DNA from: Entomobacter blattae | GTDB lineage: Bacteria; Pseudomonadota; Alphaproteobacteria; Acetobacterales; Acetobacteraceae | Assembly (NCBI RefSeq): GCF_014672835.1 | Contig: NZ_CP060244.1 | Location: forward strand, 2,087,001 to 2,151,000 | Direction of reading: 5' to 3' | DNA length: 64,000 nt | In this document: positions 45,697-54,435 of the stretch, in pieces | Layout: each line of letters opens with the position of its first letter | How positions within the stretch are numbered: the first letter of the stretch is position 1 | Position numbers and translations under genes: made by a program | Notes under the pieces: model-generated | Databases searched by the model: none | Told to the model about the DNA's origin: nothing | What the model saw: the letters and a program-made list of their open reading frames with translations, nothing else

Positions 45697-47115
45697 TTAA
45701 TAAGCTACACCCTTCTCCATAACCAACCAACGCGCAAAAATATCTTTGTAGACCCCTGAATCGATCTCCTCTTTTGCTTCTGGATGGGTATGATAATAAT
45801 CTTGTAAATTTACGCTTTCACAAGGCTGGCGTAGCTCTTTGGCACCCCAACGCAAAAAATGTTCATAACCATTACGAATAACCCCAGAATGGATAAAGGT
45901 TACGATATCAGGATTATGCTGGAGATAGAACCCCTCATCAAACCACTCTAACGGTGAATAGTGCATGGGTTCACTATTTTCCAGATAATGCTGTAAGGCG
46001 GTATCATAATGTTTATGAGCTATCGCCTCTTTCACTTCGGGATAGTGTTTTTCATACCATTCAGGATCGAAATAAACAGAGGGTCGGATATGACGCAATT
46101 TTTCTACGGGTAAGGCTCGATACGTTGTATAGGGCCCACGTTCGGAAAGAGGAATCTCCTGCTTTTGTAAATTTTTTTCCAGTGAGCGACTATCATAAAG
46201 ATAGTGGCACCGACGATTTTCACGATCTCCGTATAGAATAAAATGTTCATACCCGTTTGAAAGAGCGGCATTCTCTAAAACATCTTTCGTAAGGTCGGTA
46301 TTTTCTGCCAAATAATAGTCTTCATAAAAGAGGGGTGTTGGAGAGTGATTTTCCTCATAACCTTTAAGGCAATAATAAATAAAGCCAGACTTATAATCGC
46401 TCTCTAAGACCTTCTTATAAATATCGGGATATTTCTTAGCATACCAGACCTCATCAAAATAAGGATTAGGAGAATGCCCAAGCCCACTTCCTATCTCCCG
46501 ATAAAACTCTTCGACACAGGTCATATCAAACATCTGCATCCGTTCTTTAACCAAAGGATAAGTACGCATATACCATTCTTCATCAAACTTTTCCCACACT
46601 GGTACCCATTCCTTATGAGCCTGTCTCTCATAAAACTCATAAAAATATTTCTGAGTTTCCAAAGGAATATCTCTGTGAGTAATATCCATTATACGATAAT
46701 TATTAACCTCAACACTCCAGTTAAGAAAAGCACAGCCAGCAAGCGAATCAGCAGGGTTATAAGCCATTAAAACCAAATGGTAACGGCCTGCCTCCTTTAC
46801 AGAAAAATCGTGAGAGCTGATAATTTTTTCAAACGCTATACCTGTTGGAGAGTTGGGATAGATCTCCTTAACGTCACTTCTTGGAATAGGGTATAAAGGC
46901 ACAATAACTGGCTTTCTACGATTATTTTCCTCTAGAAATGCCAAATACAAGTTTCTTTCAGATGTGGTATTTTCAACAAACCCCCACCCACGTAACGAAA
47001 AACTCTTTTGTTCTTCTGCACGGTTCAGTTGTATATCCTGATAAGATGGCGTTACGTCATCCATTCCTGTAATATAATCTATATAAAACAAAAGGTTAGA
47101 AAACTTCATTACCAT
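45697..47115 (-). CDS. FDxxWY-repeat protein of unknown function
   Basis: A 472-aa protein without signal peptide or membrane helix. An N-terminal beta-rich domain (about residues 35-135, LRGWGFVENTTSERNLYLAF) is followed by five copies of a repeat at about residues 177, 219, 262, 349 and 392: FDEEWYMRTYP, FDEVWYAKKYPDI, FYEDYYLAENTDL, FDPEWYEKHYPEV and FDEGFYLQHNPDI. Copies end in a GYEHFLRWGxxExR-type element. Similar repeats accompany glycosyltransferases in acetic acid bacteria and other alphaproteobacteria, but no transferase domain is present here. Function is unknown; a role in surface polysaccharide is inference. Confidence 0.7.
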   Translation of the reverse strand: MVMKFSNLLFYIDYITGMDDVTPSYQDIQLNRAEEQKSFSLRGWGFVENTTSERNLYLAFLEENNRRKPVIVPLYPIPRSDVKEIYPNSPTGIAFEKIISSHDFSVKEAGRYHLVLMAYNPADSLAGCAFLNWSVEVNNYRIMDITHRDIPLETQKYFYEFYERQAHKEWVPVWEKFDEEWYMRTYPLVKERMQMFDMTCVEEFYREIGSGLGHSPNPYFDEVWYAKKYPDIYKKVLESDYKSGFIYYCLKGYEENHSPTPLFYEDYYLAENTDLTKDVLENAALSNGYEHFILYGDRENRRCHYLYDSRSLEKNLQKQEIPLSERGPYTTYRALPVEKLRHIRPSVYFDPEWYEKHYPEVKEAIAHKHYDTALQHYLENSEPMHYSPLEWFDEGFYLQHNPDIVTFIHSGVIRNGYEHFLRWGAKELRQPCESVNLQDYYHTHPEAKEEIDSGVYKDIFARWLVMEKGVAY

Positions 47116-47280
47116 TTCTTCCGATTTTTATTGCCACCATTCAGTGATCTTTAATTTTATAACCCTAATAAACTACAAAAACAGACCCTATTGATAACAA
47201 CTCAACGCGATAAAGTAAAATAATATGCAATTCAAAATATAATACTTTCCCAATGATCTCACAATTCTCTTTGTTCATAT

Positions 47281-47310
47281 AAAAATAGCGCCTATCAAGG
47301 CGCTATTTTT
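47281..47310 (-). terminator. Rho-independent terminator of rpsA
   Basis: AAAAATAGCGCC (47281-47292) and GGCGCTATTTTT (47299-47310) form a perfect 12-bp stem around a 6-nt loop. It lies 47 bp beyond the rpsA stop codon, with the T run on the minus-strand side needed to end rpsA transcription. It also insulates the next minus-strand gene. Confidence 0.9.
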
Positions 47311-47356
47311 AATAGTTCTTAAAATATGAATTTCAGCTTTTTGGTAGAAGCTAAAA

Positions 47357-49072
47357 TCAGCCTTCTGTATTACGTTTACGAATAGCGGCTCCAAGGATAT
47401 CCCCTAAAGATGCTCCACTATCTGAAGAACCATAATCAGAAATAGCCTGCTTATCTTCTTCAACCTCACGGCCTTTAATGGTTAAGGCCAGCTTACGAGA
47501 GGCACGATCAACAGAGATAACTTTTGCATCCACCTTTTCACCCTCGGCGAAGCGCTCTGGACGCTGATCTGCCTTATCTCTGGCAAGCTCTGTCCTACGA
47601 ATGAAACCGGTTAAAGTGTCATCAACTTTCACTTCAATACCGTTACTCTGCACAGCCGTCACAATACAGGTTACAACATCCCCTTTATTAACACGGGAGA
47701 GAACTTCGGCTGCTGGATCTTCCTGCAATTGTTTGATGCCAAGAGAAATACGTTCTTTCTCCACATCCACATCGAGCACTTTTGCCTTAACAACCTGACC
47801 TTTTTCGTAATGCTTAATGGCTTCTTCACCACTTTCATCCCATGAAAGATCAGACATATGAACCATACCGTCAATATCCTGAGAGAGACCTATAAACAAG
47901 CCAAACTCGGTAATATTGCGGATTTCGCCTTCAACGATAGAGCCCACCTTATGCTCTTCACTGAATTGCTCCCAAGGGTTACGCTGAACTTGTTTTAGCC
48001 CAAGGGAAATACGGCGCTTGGCACTGTCAACATCCAACACCATAACCTCAACCTCTTGCGAGGTAGAAGCGATTTTGCCAGGATGAACATTTTTCTTTGT
48101 CCAAGACATTTCTGAGACATGCACCAGCCCCTCAACGCCAGGTTCTAGCTCTACAAAGGCACCATAATCCGTAATGTTGGTTACGCGGCCGACAAAGCGT
48201 GATTCGGGTGGATATTTTGTCGCGATATTCTCCCATGGATCAGCCTCAAGCTGTTTCATACCCAAAGAGATGCGTTGAGTTTCAGAATTAAACCGGATAA
48301 CCTGAACACGAACAGACTGGCCAATATGCAAGGCTTCAGCCGGATGGGTAATACGCCGCCAGGCAATATCGGTGACATGCAATAGTCCATCAACCCCACC
48401 CAGATCAACGAAGGCACCATAATCGGTGATGTTTTTAACAACACCATCCAAAATCATACCTTCTTGCAGACCCTGGATAAGCTCGCTACGTTGCTCAGCC
48501 CGTGTTTCTTCTAAAACGGCACGACGAGAGACGACAATATTACCTCTCGCACGATCCATCTTTAAAATCTGAAAAGGTTGTGTCACACCCATTAACGGGC
48601 CAACATCTCTTACTGGGCGAACATCGACCTGTGAGCCAGGAAGAAACGCCATGGCGCCACCCAAATCAACTGTAAACCCACCCTTAACACGACCATATAT
48701 GGCCCCATTCACGCGCTGATTAGCCTCGAATGCCTTTTCAAGGGTTGTCCACGCCTCTTCACGACGGGCTTTTTCACGTGAAAGAACGATAGAACCGTCT
48801 TTATCTTCGTAACGCTCTACATAGAGTTCAATAACATCGCCAGGCTTAACGTCTGGCTTTACGCCTGGTGGGGCAAATTCTTTAAGGGAAACACGCCCCT
48901 CACTTTTAAGACCCACATCAACAATAGCATATTCGTCTGTAAGGCGTAAAACCTTACCTGTAACAACAGAACCTTCAAAACCGGCATCGGTACCTAGGGT
49001 TTCGTCAAGAAGCGTTGCAAAATCTTCACCGCCAAAATGGTCGGTAGGGGTTTGGGTTGTGGCTGAAGCCAT
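47357..49072 (-). CDS. rpsA: 30S ribosomal protein S1
   Basis: S1 helps 30S subunits bind structured mRNAs. The 571-aa protein contains six S1 RNA-binding (OB-fold) domains in sequence, the last four visible as repeats of the GAFVDLGGVDGLLHVTDIAW, GAFVELEPGVEGLVHVSEM and GLFIGLSQDIDGMVHMSDLSW kind. It has the normal proteobacterial length. It follows aroA-cmk on the same strand, separated from cmk by 385 bp, so it probably has its own promoter. Confidence 0.98.
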   Translation of the reverse strand: MASATTQTPTDHFGGEDFATLLDETLGTDAGFEGSVVTGKVLRLTDEYAIVDVGLKSEGRVSLKEFAPPGVKPDVKPGDVIELYVERYEDKDGSIVLSREKARREEAWTTLEKAFEANQRVNGAIYGRVKGGFTVDLGGAMAFLPGSQVDVRPVRDVGPLMGVTQPFQILKMDRARGNIVVSRRAVLEETRAEQRSELIQGLQEGMILDGVVKNITDYGAFVDLGGVDGLLHVTDIAWRRITHPAEALHIGQSVRVQVIRFNSETQRISLGMKQLEADPWENIATKYPPESRFVGRVTNITDYGAFVELEPGVEGLVHVSEMSWTKKNVHPGKIASTSQEVEVMVLDVDSAKRRISLGLKQVQRNPWEQFSEEHKVGSIVEGEIRNITEFGLFIGLSQDIDGMVHMSDLSWDESGEEAIKHYEKGQVVKAKVLDVDVEKERISLGIKQLQEDPAAEVLSRVNKGDVVTCIVTAVQSNGIEVKVDDTLTGFIRRTELARDKADQRPERFAEGEKVDAKVISVDRASRKLALTIKGREVEEDKQAISDYGSSDSGASLGDILGAAIRKRNTEG

Positions 49073-49457
49073 GGAATTACCTATTTAATCCTGTTACTGT
49101 CTTTCGTAAAGCAACCAATCCCTCTTGAATATTTTAGGGTTGTAGTTACTCTCATAATGACCTTGTCTTGCGCGTTACTGCCATAGTTACAGTAAAACGA
49201 CTTGCTGTGTGCCTTAACGCACTCCAGCCCGTTAAACTCTTCACTTTCTGCCTTGAAATTTCGGGCAGTTCTTTTTTATCAAGTGTCACCAAGTGACAGG
49301 CTTGTCAATCTTTTTTGTTCGATCAGCAATCAATAATGCGAAAGATAAATGGTTTGTGAATACCTTCTCACCTTTGCCGAACCTATTTAATTTTCAAAAC
49401 CCCCAAAAAGTTCCCTTATCCCCCCATAACAAAAGGAGGAAATAAGGAGTCTCTCTG
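49073..49457 (-). promoter_or_regulatory. rpsA leader region with a perfect dyad
   Basis: This 385-bp gap upstream of rpsA has no coding content. On the minus strand a consensus -35 TTGACA lies at 49308-49303. Just downstream is a perfect palindrome, TGTCAC-N3-GTGACA (49284-49298), about where the promoter spacer would be. No well-placed -10 box could be assigned (TTGATA lies at 20-bp spacing). S1 synthesis is known to be autoregulated in E. coli at translation; the dyad here would instead suggest a DNA- or RNA-level site. Confidence 0.4.
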
Positions 49458-50117
49458 TTAAGGATCTTGTTGAAGATGAGATGTAATAATCGCCATGGCT
49501 TTTTGAAATACTTGTTCGGGGGTAAGGTCGTCTGTCTCGATAGTCTGGGCATCATCAGCCTTGCGGAGCGGAGAGTTCGTGCGATTCCTATCATAAGAAT
49601 CTCTCTCTTCAATCTCACGCAGAAGGTGTAGGATACCTGCCTTCTCTTGAGGATCTCCCAACTGGCCCCCATTTTGTAACCAACGCCGACGAGCCCGGGT
49701 TTGTGCAGAAGCTGTGATATAAAGTTTAACGTCCGCGTTTGGGCAAATCATCGTTCCAATATCCCGGCCATCCAGCACCCCGCCCCGTTCTTGGGCGAAT
49801 TTCTGTTGAAAACCCATAAGGGCCTGGCGAACCAAAGGCTGGGCAGCCACCAAACTGGCAGCAATATCAACCTCTGATGTGCGAAGATCATGACGTTTCA
49901 GATCGTCTTCCTTTAAATGGCGCGCCTGTTCCTCAGCAGAATGAAGCTGAGGATCTACCCCTTTGTCAAGAACCTTACGGGCAACAGCCCGATACAGAAG
50001 GCCCGTATCAAGATAGGGAAGCTTTAAAGCGTGAGCGATAGTCCTGGCCAAGGTGCCTTTTCCAGCAGCAGCTGGGCCATCAATAGCGATGAGCATACGC
50101 CGTGAGTTTTTTTTCAT
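49458..50117 (-). CDS. cmk: Cytidylate kinase
   Basis: Phosphorylates CMP and dCMP for nucleotide recycling. The 219-aa protein starts MKKNSRRMLIAIDGPAAAGK, which contains the P-loop GPAAAGKGT, followed by YLDTGLLYRAVA and the DGRDIGTMICPNADVKLYI block of the family. Its start overlaps the aroA stop by 4 bp. aroA-cmk-rpsA is a widely conserved order. Confidence 0.96.
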   Translation of the reverse strand: MKKNSRRMLIAIDGPAAAGKGTLARTIAHALKLPYLDTGLLYRAVARKVLDKGVDPQLHSAEEQARHLKEDDLKRHDLRTSEVDIAASLVAAQPLVRQALMGFQQKFAQERGGVLDGRDIGTMICPNADVKLYITASAQTRARRRWLQNGGQLGDPQEKAGILHLLREIEERDSYDRNRTNSPLRKADDAQTIETDDLTPEQVFQKAMAIITSHLQQDP

Positions 50118-51460
50118 AAGGCAAACCCAGCTCCAAGCCCATTCATAAGCGTGAAATAGCCTGGAAAACTGGTATTGATAAAACCTGTATCATCAATAAA
50201 AACACTGCTTTCAGAAACAAGCCCTAAAATAGAGGCACTCATTGCTAAACGATGATCCATATGAGTTTCAATTTTCCCCCCTCCAGGAAGAGGCCCCTCT
50301 CGTCCTTCAATGATCAGATCATCACCCTCAATATGCACTTCCACACCATTAACCTTTAGCATCTCGAAAGTAGAAGAGAGCCGATCACTTTCCTTTACAC
50401 GAAGCTCTGCCAACCCCCTGAAACGCGATGTTCCCCTTGCACAGGCTGCGGCCACGGAAAGAATAGGAAATTCATCTACCATGGAAGGCACCCGGCTCTC
50501 AGGAACCTCTACCCCATGGAGGTTGCTGGCCTTAACCACAAGAGTCCCTGTTTTTTCCCCACCTTCTGTGGCTTCTCCAACACTCTCTATTTGTGCTCCC
50601 ATTTCTAGAAGGGTTTGAAAAATACCCGTCCGTAAGGGGTTAAGACCCACAGTCTTAAGGGTCACTTCTGACCCCGGCACCAAAAGAGCAGCCACCACAA
50701 CAAAAGCTGCAGAAGAAGGATCGCCCGGTACAAGAATATCCTTCGCCGTAAGATGAGCCTTCCCCTTCAGGCGAATAATGCGCCCCCCCCCTTCTTGCGG
50801 GATCACCTCCACAGGCACCCCAAAATGACGAAGCATATTTTCAGTATGGTCCCGTGTCACCACAGGTTCTTCTACCACTGTTTCACCCACACAATTCAAG
50901 CCAGCAAGGATGATGGCAGACTTAACCTGAGCTGAAGCCACAGGCAAGCGATAGGTAATGGGGCTAGGATTGCCTACACCGCGAATCGCAACAGGGAGAC
51001 GCCCACCCTCCCGATACAGAAAAGTAGCCCCCAAGCCAGAAAGCGGGGCAATAACCCGCATCATGGGCCGTTTTCTTAAACTGGCATCCCCAGTCATCAC
51101 GCTTGTAAAAGGGGAGCTGGCTAAAAGCCCGCTCAATAAACGAGCAGCTGTACCGGAATTCCCCATATCCAGAATATCGGCGGGTTCTTGCAACCCTTGC
51201 ATGCCTCGACCCTCAATGACCCATTCCCCCTCAGACTTCCGTTCAATTATAGCCCCCATTGCCTTCATGGCCTCGGCCGTTCTAATAACATCCTCCCCCT
51301 CCAGCAAACCATGCACATGGGTGACCCCTTTTGCCAGGGATGCAAGCATTAAAGAACGATGGCTGATAGATTTATCTCCTGGGAGAGAAACAACCCCCTT
51401 CAAGGGCTGTTTTAAGCGATGAACCGTTAAGGGCTGAGCCTGATAGGAAGAATGCAACAT
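50114..51460 (-). CDS. aroA: 3-phosphoshikimate 1-carboxyvinyltransferase (EPSP synthase)
   Basis: Catalyses the sixth step of the shikimate pathway. The 448-aa protein has LPGDKSISHRSLMLASLAKG near the N-terminus, the MGNSGTAARLLSGLL block, PGDPSSAAFVVVAALLVPGS and the late RVKESDRLSSTFEML motif. A G9 run (50783-50791 on the plus strand as C9) encodes Gly-Gly-Gly around residue 225. The ATG at 51460 is the start. Divergent from the TIGR02300-type gene. Confidence 0.97.
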   Translation of the reverse strand: MLHSSYQAQPLTVHRLKQPLKGVVSLPGDKSISHRSLMLASLAKGVTHVHGLLEGEDVIRTAEAMKAMGAIIERKSEGEWVIEGRGMQGLQEPADILDMGNSGTAARLLSGLLASSPFTSVMTGDASLRKRPMMRVIAPLSGLGATFLYREGGRLPVAIRGVGNPSPITYRLPVASAQVKSAIILAGLNCVGETVVEEPVVTRDHTENMLRHFGVPVEVIPQEGGGRIIRLKGKAHLTAKDILVPGDPSSAAFVVVAALLVPGSEVTLKTVGLNPLRTGIFQTLLEMGAQIESVGEATEGGEKTGTLVVKASNLHGVEVPESRVPSMVDEFPILSVAAACARGTSRFRGLAELRVKESDRLSSTFEMLKVNGVEVHIEGDDLIIEGREGPLPGGGKIETHMDHRLAMSASILGLVSESSVFIDDTGFINTSFPGYFTLMNGLGAGFAL

Positions 51461-51847
51461 AAATGGAATAGTACTTTCACTCAGTTAGAGAAAGACCTGG
51501 ATGAACCAGTTAGAGAGAAACCGGGATAAACCCCTTTGCTTAATCAATAATAATAAAACAAAAAATCACACCCGATAAGGCTTAAAAAAATTAATCCATA
51601 CGGCATTTTGGGCCTCAGGGGATTTATCTAGAAAACACACAAAAAAAATAATTACATATTTTTTAAATCCTCTTGCCGTTATCCCTTGCATTTCGGAATA
51701 GAGCATGTCTACTAACAGGGTGTACTTACAAACCTTATAAGACTCTTATCACAAGCAGATGCTGCCCGTTGATTGAGCTATCGGTTGAATTGTCTTGTAC
51801 AATCACAAGTTTTTTTGTTATTATTACTGAGATGGATAAAGTTCAAA
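51461..51847. other. 387-bp divergent promoter region, aroA / TIGR02300 gene
   Basis: Holds an imperfect 25-bp tandem duplication at 51482-51531 (listed separately) and AT-rich DNA. A TTGTACAAT stretch near 51795 could be a -10 region for the rightward gene. No coding similarity is seen on either strand. Confidence 0.4.
51482..51531. repeat. Imperfect 25-bp tandem duplication upstream of aroA
   Basis: Two adjacent 25-bp units begin CAGTTAGAGAAAGACCTGG (51482) and CAGTTAGAGAGAAACCGGG (51507) and end GATGAAC and GATAAAC. They are about 80 percent identical and lie in the aroA leader, starting some 20 bp before its start codon. Confidence 0.6.
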
Positions 51848-52210
51848 ATGGCAAAGCCGGAACTCGGCACTAAACGCACCTGTGTTTCATGCAATGCACG
51901 GTTCTACGACTTGGGCGTTGAACCGGCAATATGCCCAAAATGTGGGGCTGAGCAACCCTTAGAAGCCCCTCGCCTGCGGCGGGTATCGGGAACATCCTCT
52001 ATTGAACAGAGTGAACAAAAACTTAAGAAACATCCTGAAAACGACACAGATCTGGATACAGATGTTGACGTAGATGTTGATCTTGATCCCGATGAAGATA
52101 CCGAAACCGAGGATGATCTTCTGGAAGATACTTCCGACCTGGATGATGACACAGATGCCATTGAAGCAGAAATAGAGGTTATCTCCGATAAGGATGACCA
52201 CGATAATTAA
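51848..52210 (+). CDS. TIGR02300-family zinc-ribbon protein with acidic tail
   Basis: A 120-aa alphaproteobacterial protein of unknown function. It starts [20 protein letters not shown] and has two CxxC pairs (TCVSC and ICPKC) that should bind zinc, plus the family motif [12 protein letters not shown]. The C-terminal half is a nearly pure acidic tail ([20 protein letters not shown] and beyond) coded by short in-register repeats of GAT/GTT/GAC codons. The location divergent from aroA is typical. The start at 51848 is set by the conserved N-terminus. Confidence 0.9.
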   Translation: MAKPELGTKRTCVSCNARFYDLGVEPAICPKCGAEQPLEAPRLRRVSGTSSIEQSEQKLKKHPENDTDLDTDVDVDVDLDPDEDTETEDDLLEDTSDLDDDTDAIEAEIEVISDKDDHDN

Positions 52211-52264
52211 TCCCCTCTCCCCAAGACAATCGCTTGAGGACAGGTTTTGAATTTTCAGGTCAAT

Positions 52265-52313
52265 ATAAAAGCCAATATAAACCATTACTTCTATGGTTTA
52301 TATTGGCTTTTAT
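52265..52313. terminator. Perfect 21-bp inverted repeat, probable terminator
   Basis: Arms at 52265-52285 and 52293-52313 are perfectly complementary over 21 bp, with a 7-nt loop (TACTTCT). The stem core is GCCAATATAAACCAT. It lies 55 bp after the TIGR02300 gene and 150 bp before the DUF3597 gene. The flanks start A/T-rich, giving A and T runs. A bidirectional terminator is the most likely use, but the stem is unusually long and of low GC for that. The left arm also contains a 12-bp direct repeat with the sequence just before it (CAATATAAA twice). Confidence 0.7.
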
Positions 52314-52463
52314 GCTTCTGGCTGTCTTAACACCTCATGCCTTTTCCATTTTATTGCCCTTTTGTTATCAATCTATATACTCTATCCTGCGTTAGAAACT
52401 ATCAGAACAGCCATGAAGGTTGTTAATGATAAAATAGTGCCAAATAACATTCAGGAGTTTACT

Positions 52464-52835
52464 ATGGGCCTTTTTAGTTCGATTATGTCAAAAATATTTG
52501 GTCATGCTGAAGCAGCGCCAGTCCAAGAGGGCACCCAGACAGCTGATTCGACTGCTCCATCCGCTTCAACGTCTGGTTCTGTAGATGTTGAAGCTGTACT
52601 TTCAGATATGGCAACCAAAGCCGGCCAAACCCTCAACTGGCGAGAATCTATCGTAGATCTTCTCAAACTTCTCAACCTGGACAGTTCGCTTTCTGCTCGC
52701 CAGCAACTTGCCGATGAGCTCCACTATAACGGTGATAAAAACGATTCAGCGAGCATGAATATCTGGCTCCACAAGGCCGTTATGAAGGCTCTGGCTGACA
52801 ATGGGGGGAAAGTGCCCGACTCCCTCAAACACTAA
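52464..52835 (+). CDS. DUF3597-family protein
   Basis: A 123-aa protein that starts MGLFSSIMSKIFGHAEAAP, followed by a low-complexity Ala/Ser/Thr-rich linker and a compact C-terminal domain (about residues 48-123) with VDVEAVLSDMATKAGQTLNWRE, then VDLLKLLNLDSSLSARQQLA and LHYNGDKNDSASMNIWLHKAV. This matches a small family of unknown function that resembles LysM-neighbour or phage-tail-associated domains. Start at 52464 follows AGGAG; the frame is open much further upstream, across the inverted repeat, and is not coding there. Confidence 0.85.
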   Translation: MGLFSSIMSKIFGHAEAAPVQEGTQTADSTAPSASTSGSVDVEAVLSDMATKAGQTLNWRESIVDLLKLLNLDSSLSARQQLADELHYNGDKNDSASMNIWLHKAVMKALADNGGKVPDSLKH

Positions 52836-52891
52836 ACACACAAGCGAAGATCTATTAAAAACGTTTTCCTGTCAGAAGAAATTGTCCCTTT

Positions 52892-52916
52892 AAAGCCTGC
52901 GACAAAAGCAGGCTTT
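52892..52916. terminator. Hairpin between convergent DUF3597 gene and folB
   Basis: AAAGCCTGC (52892-52900) pairs with GCAGGCTTT (52908-52916), a perfect 9-bp stem with a 7-nt loop. It lies 57 bp after the DUF3597 stop and 77 bp beyond the folB stop. There is no long T run, so termination efficiency is uncertain. Confidence 0.55.
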
Positions 52917-52992
52917 CATGGTGGGCGCGTAAGCTATTCAGTACTGTATGAAAATATAGTCTTCCCTTGTTGTTAAGATGTACGAAGACACT

Positions 52993-53403
52993 TTAAGAAC
53001 TTTCCTCAACGGGCTGGTAACGCTCTATCTCTGTGCCTACGGCCTCGACATCGGGCATAATATTGAGTTTTTCAACCTTTACCCGCGTTACCACTATTCT
53101 TTTATCTTGTAAAATAGCCTTTGAGATTTTTTCGGCCAATGTCTCAACCAAATTAATATGCCCCTCGCGAACAATGTCGCGAATAATCACCACAAGATCG
53201 GCATAAGATACAGTTTTCTCAAGATTGTCTTCTTCAATAAACCCTTCTGAGACATCCTTAATTCCCACAGAGACATTAATTCTTACGGGTTGGGTAATGC
53301 CTTTTTCATGTTCATAAATCCCTATTTCTGCCTGAACAAGCATATTTGAAACAAAAATATGCCTTAGGGATGTCCATCCCTCCTTGGGGGAAAACGGTGC
53401 CAT
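52993..53403 (-). CDS. folB: Dihydroneopterin aldolase-like protein FolB
   Basis: A 136-aa FolB-type tunnelling-fold protein for folate (or tetrahydromonapterin) synthesis. Seen are LRHIFVSNMLVQAEIGIYEHEK, the VSYADLVVIIRDIV block, HINLVETLAEKI with the catalytic region, and VTRVKVEKLNIMPDVEAVGTE. The start overlaps the stop of the SDR gene by 1 bp, so SDR-folB form a pterin operon. Confidence 0.88.
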   Translation of the reverse strand: MAPFSPKEGWTSLRHIFVSNMLVQAEIGIYEHEKGITQPVRINVSVGIKDVSEGFIEEDNLEKTVSYADLVVIIRDIVREGHINLVETLAEKISKAILQDKRIVVTRVKVEKLNIMPDVEAVGTEIERYQPVEESS

Positions 53404-54155
53404 TATATCTCATCTCCATTTCCAGGCTGCCATTGAAGGTGCTGTCCTCCATCAAGAGCTAACATTTGCCCTGTGACAGAAGGAAGGCTGATAAGGCTCA
53501 TAACAGCATGGCCGATTTCAGACAAGTCCGTCCCCCGACGCAAGGGAACAGAACGACACTGCTTTAAAAACTGCTCTTCAGTCTGGTAGATGCTGGCTTG
53601 GGTAGGCCCTGGCCCAATGGCATTCACACGGATATTCTGTGGTGCCAAAGCAAGCGCCATACTTTGCGTTAAGCCCCATAAGGCGTATTTCGAAACCGTA
53701 TAGCTCATAAAATGGGGTGTAATAGACCAAACCCTCTGATCAAGAAAATTGATAATAGCTCCCTGCTGGCTTTTATCATGATGGCGAGCAAATTCTTGCA
53801 TTAACACACATGGAGCCCGCAAATTGGATTCCAAATGGGTATCCCATAATTCTCTGGTCATATCTTGCCATTCATCACGAAAAAAAGCGCTGGCATTATT
53901 AACAAGAACACCCAAATTCCCGTAAAATGACCGGCTTTTCTCTGCCAGCTCGAGAACATCCTCTTCCTTAGAGAGGTCTGCCTGAACAAGGCTTGCCTTA
54001 CCCCCGGAATTTTCAATATCTTTCTGCAGAGTATGGGCTGCTTCCTCACTCTTACGATAGTGGATCACAACAGAAAAACCATTAGCCGCCAAATATAAAG
54101 CCGTCTGACGTCCAAGACGTAAAGCTGCTCCTGTAATAAGGGCAACTTTTCTCAT
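53403..54155 (-). CDS. SDR-family oxidoreductase, pteridine reductase-like
   Basis: A 250-aa short-chain dehydrogenase. The cofactor motif is TGAALRLGRQ, with Arg after the Gly-rich loop as in NADPH-dependent FolM/PTR1 pteridine reductases. The NNASAF motif and active site Tyr/Lys in SYTVSKYALW are intact. With folB directly downstream, dihydromonapterin or dihydrofolate reduction is a reasonable inference. Start at 54155 (MRKVALITGAAL). The EF-Ts relic lies immediately upstream. Confidence 0.85.
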   Translation of the reverse strand: MRKVALITGAALRLGRQTALYLAANGFSVVIHYRKSEEAAHTLQKDIENSGGKASLVQADLSKEEDVLELAEKSRSFYGNLGVLVNNASAFFRDEWQDMTRELWDTHLESNLRAPCVLMQEFARHHDKSQQGAIINFLDQRVWSITPHFMSYTVSKYALWGLTQSMALALAPQNIRVNAIGPGPTQASIYQTEEQFLKQCRSVPLRRGTDLSEIGHAVMSLISLPSVTGQMLALDGGQHLQWQPGNGDEI

Positions 54156-54273
54156 ATTAGCAGCAATAGGATATAGGGGGATACGGTGTGCAATACTCAT
54201 GGACAAAACAAACACGCTTTAAAATTGTTTCTTTTGAATCATTAATAAACCATCCCTTATCCAACGTATACAA

Positions 54274-54432
54274 AAATATGGCTTCTACATCTTCTCCAGC
54301 CTTTAAAGCCACATGTGCAATATCTTGTACAAACTGCTGAAAGGTTTTATTTCTGGCTACAAAATCTGTTTCAGCGTTCACTTCTACCATCGCCGCACTA
54401 TTTTCTGGAGTATTACACCAAGCTTCCACGCC
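54274..54432 (-). pseudogene. tsf relic: internal piece of elongation factor Ts
   Basis: About 50 codons match the start of the EF-Ts core domain: [19 protein letters not shown], then [20 protein letters not shown]. The N-terminal UBA-like domain and everything after the first subdomain are missing; the frame then runs on in unrelated sequence to 54157. A GTG at 54429 keeps it open, but a 50-residue piece cannot act as the exchange factor. It lies two codons past the recR stop and in the same frame. Confidence 0.88.
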
Positions 54433-54435
54433 GTT

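Noticed and set aside
51904-52161. Minus-strand Ser/Arg-rich open frame of 85 codons
   Set aside because: It is the exact antisense of the acidic tail of the TIGR02300-type gene; Asp codons read backwards give Ser/Ile/Val runs. It has no independent family resemblance.
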